Positions 59,777-64,000 of a stretch of 64,000 bases of DNA are shown here, piece by piece. Origin of the DNA: Bauldia sp. (GTDB lineage: Bacteria > Pseudomonadota > Alphaproteobacteria > Rhizobiales > Kaistiaceae). Every line of letters begins with the position of its first letter. The first letter of the stretch is position 1. The notes beneath the pieces were generated by a model. The model had not been told where the DNA came from. It was given only the letters and a program-made list of their open reading frames with translations, and searched no databases. The DNA is taken from the NCBI GenBank assembly GCA_026126065.1, contig JAHCJY010000003.1, forward strand, positions 434,001 to 498,000, in the 5' to 3' direction. The position numbers were made by a program, and so were the translations under genes.

Positions 59777-59792
59777 TAGTATTATCATACTA
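59777..59792. promoter_or_regulatory. Candidate operator upstream of the TRAP operon
   Basis: TAGTATTATCATACTA is an inverted repeat with perfect TAGTAT/ATACTA arms. It is followed by CTCGAATACGAG (59795-59806). Both are in the 350-base space (59594-59943) between the AEC gene and the TRAP operon, which holds no gene. The arms resemble the AT-rich inverted repeat at 56060-56070. Confidence 0.4.
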
Positions 59793-59943
59793 ATCTCGAA
59801 TACGAGGACGCCTCGCTGCCTTCTCTCTACCGAACACTCGGAAAATGGCGACTAATATGTTGCGCGCTCCGTTCATTTCGGACACTGTCGACCGGTACAC
59901 TGGGAGGGGATATCTAATGCCCTCGGGAATGGGAGGAGTAAGC

Positions 59944-61086
59944 ATGACCAAGACGAAAGAGATCAACGAGACACGTCGCAGCTTCCTGAAGGGAGGGGGC
60001 GCGCTGGCTGTGGCGGGTGCAGGCGTCGCCACGCTGGCAACTCCGGCGGTCGTAACCGCGCAGGCACCGATCGTGCTGCGCATGCAGTCGTCCTGGACCT
60101 CGGGAGAGATCTTCCAGGAGATGGCCAGGCAGTACGTGGAGCGCGTCGAGGCCATGTCGGGCGGCCGGCTTCGGATCGAGCTTCTACCGGCCGGCGCCGT
60201 CGTGGGCGCCTTCCAGGTGATGGAAGCCACGTCCGATGGCATCCTCGATGCCTGCCACCAGGTCCCCGTTTATTGGTATGGCCTGCACGCAGGTGCTTCG
60301 CTCTTCGGCACCGGCCCGGTATGGGGCGGCAGCGCGACCAACCTTCTGTCGTGGATTCACCGCGGCGGCGGCCAGGAGCTGTACGACGAACTGGTCCACG
60401 ACATTCTCCGTCTGAATGTCGTCGGCTTCTTCGGGTTCCCGATGCCGGCCCAGCCGTTCGGCTGGTTCAAAAACCCCGTGAACACCGTCGCTGACGTCAA
60501 CGGACTTCGCTATCGCACCGTCGGTCTCGCGGCCGACCTGATGCAGCAGATGGGCATGAGCGTGACGCAGCTTCCGGGCGGCGAGATCGTGCCGGCGATG
60601 GAGCGCGGCGTCATCGACGCGTTCGAGTTCAACAACCCCAGCGCCGACCGTCGGTTTGGTGCGCAGGACGTTGCCAAGAACTACATGCTGTCCTCCTACC
60701 ATCAGGCCAGCGAGTGCTTCGAGATCAACTTCAACCGCGATGTCTGGGAGGACCTGGATCCGGATCTCCAGGCGATTCTCAAGTACGGCGTGGACGCGTC
60801 GGCGACCTCCAACACCGCTCTGGCGCTCGACCAGTACTCCACTGACCTCGCCGCGCTTCGCGACGAGCATGGCGTGACGCTGCTCCGGACGCCGTCCGAG
60901 GTTCTCGCACGCCAGATCGAAGCGTGGGACGCCCTGATCCCGAACCTCGAGCAGGATGACTTCATCCGCCGCGCCATGGACAGCCAGCGCGCCTGGACCG
61001 AGCGGACGGTCTTCTACCAGCTGATGAACGACCCCGACTACAAGCTCGCATACGACCACTACTTCCCGGGCCGGCTGCCGTTCTAG
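59944..61086 (+). CDS. TRAP transporter substrate-binding protein (DctP type)
   Basis: This 380-residue periplasmic protein has a twin-arginine leader (NETRRSFLKGGGALAVAGAG) that ends near VVTAQAP. The mature protein has the DctP/TAXI-like pattern VLRMQSSWTSGEIFQEMARQ, YVERVEAMSGGRLRIELLPA, then NGLRYRTVGLAADLMQQMGM and QLPGGEIVPAMERGVIDAFE. The conserved Arg in LRYRT binds the ligand carboxylate. TRAP proteins of this subgroup bind alpha-keto or hydroxy acids. GGGAGGAGTAAGC precedes ATG 59944. First gene of the TRAP operon. Confidence 0.95.
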   Translation: MTKTKEINETRRSFLKGGGALAVAGAGVATLATPAVVTAQAPIVLRMQSSWTSGEIFQEMARQYVERVEAMSGGRLRIELLPAGAVVGAFQVMEATSDGILDACHQVPVYWYGLHAGASLFGTGPVWGGSATNLLSWIHRGGGQELYDELVHDILRLNVVGFFGFPMPAQPFGWFKNPVNTVADVNGLRYRTVGLAADLMQQMGMSVTQLPGGEIVPAMERGVIDAFEFNNPSADRRFGAQDVAKNYMLSSYHQASECFEINFNRDVWEDLDPDLQAILKYGVDASATSNTALALDQYSTDLAALRDEHGVTLLRTPSEVLARQIEAWDALIPNLEQDDFIRRAMDSQRAWTERTVFYQLMNDPDYKLAYDHYFPGRLPF

Positions 61087-61118
61087 GCAGCCGTCCGGAA
61101 TACAGCTAGGGTCGATGA

Positions 61119-61148
61119 ATACAGGCGGAGCCCCGGCTCCGCCTGTAT
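61119..61148 (+). terminator. Intercistronic stem-loop
   Basis: A perfect 14-bp stem (ATACAGGCGGAGCC with GGCTCCGCCTGTAT) lies between the binding-protein gene and the small permease gene. Such hairpins are usual in TRAP operons, where they raise the yield of the binding protein over the permeases. There is no T-run. Confidence 0.75.
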
Positions 61149-61169
61149 CTTGGTGCCTGTTAGTCTAGG

Positions 61170-61835
61170 GTGTCCATAGTGGGTTATGTAAGGTTTGCGG
61201 ACCAGCTCTCGAGTTGGGTCGGGAAAGCGTTCGCGTGGTGTATCGTGGCCATGGCCATCGGTATTTGCTACGAGGTCGCTGCCCGGTATGTATTCAACGC
61301 GCCAACGAGTTGGTCCTTCGACATCAGCTATATGATGTACGGGACGTTGTTCATGATGGGTGGCGCCTATGCGCTGTCCCGTGGAAACCATGTCCGGGCC
61401 GACTTCCTCTACCGGCTCCTGAAGCCACGGACACAGGCGAAGCTGGACCTCGTCCTCTACTTCATCTTCTTCTTCCCTGGCATCCTCGCGCTGATCTTCG
61501 CGGGCTGGAACTACGCGGCACGCGCCTGGCGCTTTGGTGAAGTCAGTACATTCAGTCCGGCCCGGATCCCGATCTATCAGTTCAAGACGATCATCGTCGT
61601 CGCCGGCGTCCTCATCCTCATCCAGGGGATTGCGCAGGTGATCCGCTGCATCATCTGCATCCGGAGCGGCGAATGGCCTCCGCTTCCCGTCGACGTGGAA
61701 GAGACCGAGAAGCTCCTCATGGAGAGGAAGTCGCTCGGTGTCCTCGAACACGGCGGCGAGGCCGTCGATGTTGTTCTCCCCGAACCAGAACACAAGCCGC
61801 AGGCCAATGTGGCTGCCAAAGATGACGATCGATGA
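61170..61835 (+). CDS. TRAP transporter small permease (DctQ type)
   Basis: This 221-residue protein starts at GTG 61170. It has four hydrophobic segments: AFAWCIVAMAIGICYEVAAR, YMMYGTLFMMGGAYALSRGN (followed by HVRADFLYR, a DctQ signature), VLYFIFFFPGILALIFAGWN and IIVVAGVLILIQGIAQVIRC. The C-terminus is an extended cytoplasmic tail of about 45 residues. It pairs with the large permease; its stop overlaps that start (ATGA at 61832-61835). Confidence 0.92.
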   Translation: MSIVGYVRFADQLSSWVGKAFAWCIVAMAIGICYEVAARYVFNAPTSWSFDISYMMYGTLFMMGGAYALSRGNHVRADFLYRLLKPRTQAKLDLVLYFIFFFPGILALIFAGWNYAARAWRFGEVSTFSPARIPIYQFKTIIVVAGVLILIQGIAQVIRCIICIRSGEWPPLPVDVEETEKLLMERKSLGVLEHGGEAVDVVLPEPEHKPQANVAAKDDDR

Positions 61836-63253
61836 CTGACCCACAAGTCGCTCTGCTGATGCTCGGTGCGTTCATCGTCGTGATCGCACTGGGCTTCCCC
61901 ATCGCCTTTACCCTCATGGCGATGGCGGTCGGCTTTGGCTACTACGCCTACTTCGAGCCGGCTCGCATGTGGCGCGTGTACTACCGCGCCGTGGAGGATG
62001 GCGAGAACTTCATGACGCTGGTCCAGACCTGGCTCGAAGGTCTGATGAACAACCAGATATTCAGTCTGCTCGTCAGTCGTGCCTACGCCGTCATGTCCAG
62101 CGACGTGCTGGTCGCCGTGCCCTTGTTCCTCTTCATGGGCTACATCGTCGAGCGATCGAACATCGTCGGCAAGCTGTTCACGACCATCAACGTGGCTGCG
62201 GCGCGCCTGCCGGGGTCGCTGGCGGTGGCAGCGCTCATCACGAGTACGCTGTTCGCGACCTCGGTCGGCATCGTCGGCGCCGTCATCACCCTGATGGGAC
62301 TGCTCGCCTTCCCGGCCATGCTGCGCGCCGGCTACAATCACTCCTTTGCAGCCGGCGTGATCTGTGCCGGCGGCACGCTCGGCATTCTCATTCCGCCCTC
62401 GGTGATGCTGATCGTCTACGGCGCCTCGGCAGGCGTTTCCGTCGTCCAGCTCTACGCCGCCGCGCTGCTGCCGGGATTCCTGCTCGCTGGCATGTACATC
62501 GCATACACCGTCATCCGCGCCTGGCTGCAGCCACATCTCGCCCCGAAGCCGCGCAAGGAAGATATCGGGGAGTTCACCCGCGGCCAGATTCTCTGGATGA
62601 TGGTGACGTCGTTCCTGCCGCTTGCGCTGCTGATCTTCGCGGTGCTCGGCTCCATCCTCTTCGGCCTGGCGACGCCGTCCGAGGCCGCGGCTGTCGGCGT
62701 GTTCGGAGGTCTCGTTCTCGCGGCGATGTACCGTTCGCTGACGTGGCGGAGCATCCGGGAGTCGGTCTATCTCACGGTGCGAACGGCCGCGATGGTCTGC
62801 TGGCTGTTCGTCGGGTCGTGGGCCTTCGCTTCAGTTTTCTCCTACCTTGGCGGCGAGCAACTGATCGGAGAATTCGTTCAGGGGCTTGACCTCCATCCGA
62901 TCGTGTTCCTCATTCTGGCGCAGATCATCATCTTCGTTCTTGGCTGGCCGCTGGAATGGTCCGAGATCGTCATCATCTTCGTGCCGATCTTCCTTCCGCT
63001 GCTCGAGTTCTTCGACATCGATCCGCTGTTCTTCGGCATCCTGGTGGCGCTCAACCTGCAAACGTCGTTCCTGACGCCACCCATGGCAATGAGTGCATAC
63101 TATCTGAAGGGGATAGCGCCGCCGTCGGTCAAGCTGACGTCGATATTCAGGGGCTGTCTGCCTTTCGTCGGGATTGTGCTCTTCGCCATGGTTTTGGTGT
63201 ATCTGATACCAGGGCTGGTCTACTGGCTGCCTGAGATGGCGTATAATCGATGA
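61832..63253 (+). CDS. TRAP transporter large permease (DctM type)
   Basis: This 473-residue membrane protein is the ion-coupled transport subunit. It has about twelve hydrophobic segments and the DctM motifs VGAVITLMGLLAFPAMLRAG, YNHSFAAGVICAGGTLGILI with the PPS turn after it, SEAAAVGVFGGLVLAAMYRS and LQTSFLTPPMAMSAYYLKGI. It starts with MTDPQVALLMLGAFIV and is coupled by 4-base overlaps to both the small permease (upstream) and the amidase (downstream). Confidence 0.95.
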   Translation: MTDPQVALLMLGAFIVVIALGFPIAFTLMAMAVGFGYYAYFEPARMWRVYYRAVEDGENFMTLVQTWLEGLMNNQIFSLLVSRAYAVMSSDVLVAVPLFLFMGYIVERSNIVGKLFTTINVAAARLPGSLAVAALITSTLFATSVGIVGAVITLMGLLAFPAMLRAGYNHSFAAGVICAGGTLGILIPPSVMLIVYGASAGVSVVQLYAAALLPGFLLAGMYIAYTVIRAWLQPHLAPKPRKEDIGEFTRGQILWMMVTSFLPLALLIFAVLGSILFGLATPSEAAAVGVFGGLVLAAMYRSLTWRSIRESVYLTVRTAAMVCWLFVGSWAFASVFSYLGGEQLIGEFVQGLDLHPIVFLILAQIIIFVLGWPLEWSEIVIIFVPIFLPLLEFFDIDPLFFGILVALNLQTSFLTPPMAMSAYYLKGIAPPSVKLTSIFRGCLPFVGIVLFAMVLVYLIPGLVYWLPEMAYNR

Positions 63254-64000
63254 CCATCGCTGCACGGCTAAGCAAAGAGGTGGCGACGATGCTTGGCGCG
63301 GCCGCCCTCCGTGACCGGCTGGCAAGCGGCGCCAGCCGTCCCGCCGAGGTCGCCGAAGGGCTCCTCGAAGCCATTGCCCTGAAGGATGGCCAGCTCCACG
63401 CCTTCTCGGCGGTGGAGCCCGACCTGGTCCGGATGCAGGCCGCGGCTGCCGAGCGCAGGAAGGGACTGGGCCGTCCGGCCGGATCGCTCAACGGCGTGCC
63501 GATCGCGCTCAAGGACATCATCGACACGGTCGATCTGCCGACCGCGAACGGCACCGTACTCGACGCGGGTCGGCGACCCCGGCGGGACGCGACGATCGTC
63601 GCGCGTCTCAAGGCAGCGGGGGCCGTCATCCTCGGGAAGACGCACACCACCGAACTGGCCTATCTGTCGCCCGGCCCGACGCGCAATCCACACGACACGA
63701 CGCGGACGCCCGGTGGTTCTTCGTCGGGCTCGGCGGCCGCGGTTGCGGCGGGAATGGCGCCGGCTGCCATCGGAACGCAGACGAACGGTTCGATCATCCG
63801 GCCGGCGTCGTTCTGCGGTGTCGTTGGCTACAAGCCATCCTTTGGCCTCATCCCCCGAACCGGTGTCCTTCGCTGCTCGCGAACGCTCGACACAGTCGGG
63901 GTCTTCGGGCGGACGGTCGAGGATGTGGCGTTGGTCGCCGACGCCCTCATCGGGTTCGACGGAATCGATCCCGACGTCGCGCCAATGGCAGGGTTCGACC
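63250..64000 (+). CDS. Amidase signature family enzyme (3' end outside window)
   Basis: The first 250 residues are visible. They show the amidase signature fold: LNGVPIALKDIIDTVDLPT with the catalytic Lys, then PGGSSSGSAAAVAAGMAPAA and IGTQTNGSIIRPASFCGVVG, which hold the cis-Ser and the nucleophile Ser, followed by YKPSFGLIPRTGVLRCSRTL. It hydrolyses an amide of a small carboxylic acid. Coupled to the TRAP permease by ATGA, it probably releases or processes the imported compound. GTGGCGACG or ATG 63250 is the start; the latter gives full overlap coupling. Confidence 0.92.
   Translation, partial: MTIAARLSKEVATMLGAAALRDRLASGASRPAEVAEGLLEAIALKDGQLHAFSAVEPDLVRMQAAAAERRKGLGRPAGSLNGVPIALKDIIDTVDLPTANGTVLDAGRRPRRDATIVARLKAAGAVILGKTHTTELAYLSPGPTRNPHDTTRTPGGSSSGSAAAVAAGMAPAAIGTQTNGSIIRPASFCGVVGYKPSFGLIPRTGVLRCSRTLDTVGVFGRTVEDVALVADALIGFDGIDPDVAPMAGFD

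Noticed and set aside
1..64000. tRNA, rRNA, integrase and attachment sites at the edges of the phage region.
   Set aside because: I looked for them at both edges and inside and recognised none; a dedicated search (tRNA scan, direct-repeat search around 0-1 kb and 43-45 kb) would be decisive.

Overview
The window is high-GC bacterial DNA. Its gene content (WYL regulator with a VOC partner, DctPQM TRAP transporter, SulP carrier, DUF2161 nuclease, DksA/TraR protein) suggests an alphaproteobacterium; the genus cannot be read from the sequence. No rRNA, tRNA, CRISPR array, integrase or attachment site was recognised.

Region 1 (about 1-44.4 kb) is an accessory region built on a P22-like phage morphogenesis module, read on the minus strand from a CI/LexA-like repressor (43.7 kb, + strand) leftwards: small phage genes, terminase small subunit (42.5 kb), terminase large subunit (36.3 kb), a zinc metallopeptidase (34.6 kb), a lysozyme fragment (28.5 kb), a large virion-like protein broken by an amber codon (25.7 kb), an M15 endolysin (21.1 kb), a 343-residue protein (18.6 kb), portal (17.5 kb), small virion-like proteins (14.3 and 12.5-11.0 kb), a broken scaffold gene (6.9 kb), major capsid protein (4.8 kb) and a second large virion-like protein (3.4 kb). 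No tail genes, integrase or replication genes are visible, and several genes are broken, so this looks like a domesticated or decaying element.

The phage genes are spread out by cargo of three kinds. (a) A family of secreted proteins on the + strand (about 0, 0.7, 18.6, 21.2, 22.1, 23, 23.6, 25.8 and 28.6 kb), many starting head-to-head with a minus-strand phage-type gene, together with decayed fragments of the same family. (b) Surface-glycan genes: two PAPS sulfotransferases, the stump of a third, a GT25 and a GT11 glycosyltransferase, a GT11-like protein and an ATP-grasp-like protein. (c) Between the two terminase genes, a low-GC NACHT NTPase of antiphage type, a DUF2161 nuclease-like protein, and a pnuC-nadR pair for nicotinamide riboside import and NAD synthesis. 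A second secreted paralogue family lies at 30.7-33.5 kb. Duplicated scars of phage-gene 5' ends and of terminase/peptidase sequence point to repeated recombination between copies of the element.

Region 2 (44.4-52.5 kb) is ordinary chromosome: secreted protein, VOC protein with divergent WYL regulator, spermidine-synthase-like protein, DksA/TraR zinc finger, universal stress protein and SulP transporter in a row, DUF1801, LysE exporter, dihydrofolate-reductase-like protein, and the remnant of an asparaginase.

Region 3 (52.6-64 kb) is a catabolic cluster for a small organic acid: a GntR/FadR regulator, glycerate 2-kinase, an exported HpcH/HpaI aldolase-like protein, a D-2-hydroxyacid (glycerate) dehydrogenase, an AEC carrier, a complete TRAP transporter and the start of an amidase. 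AT-rich inverted repeats in the promoters are candidate operators for the regulator.
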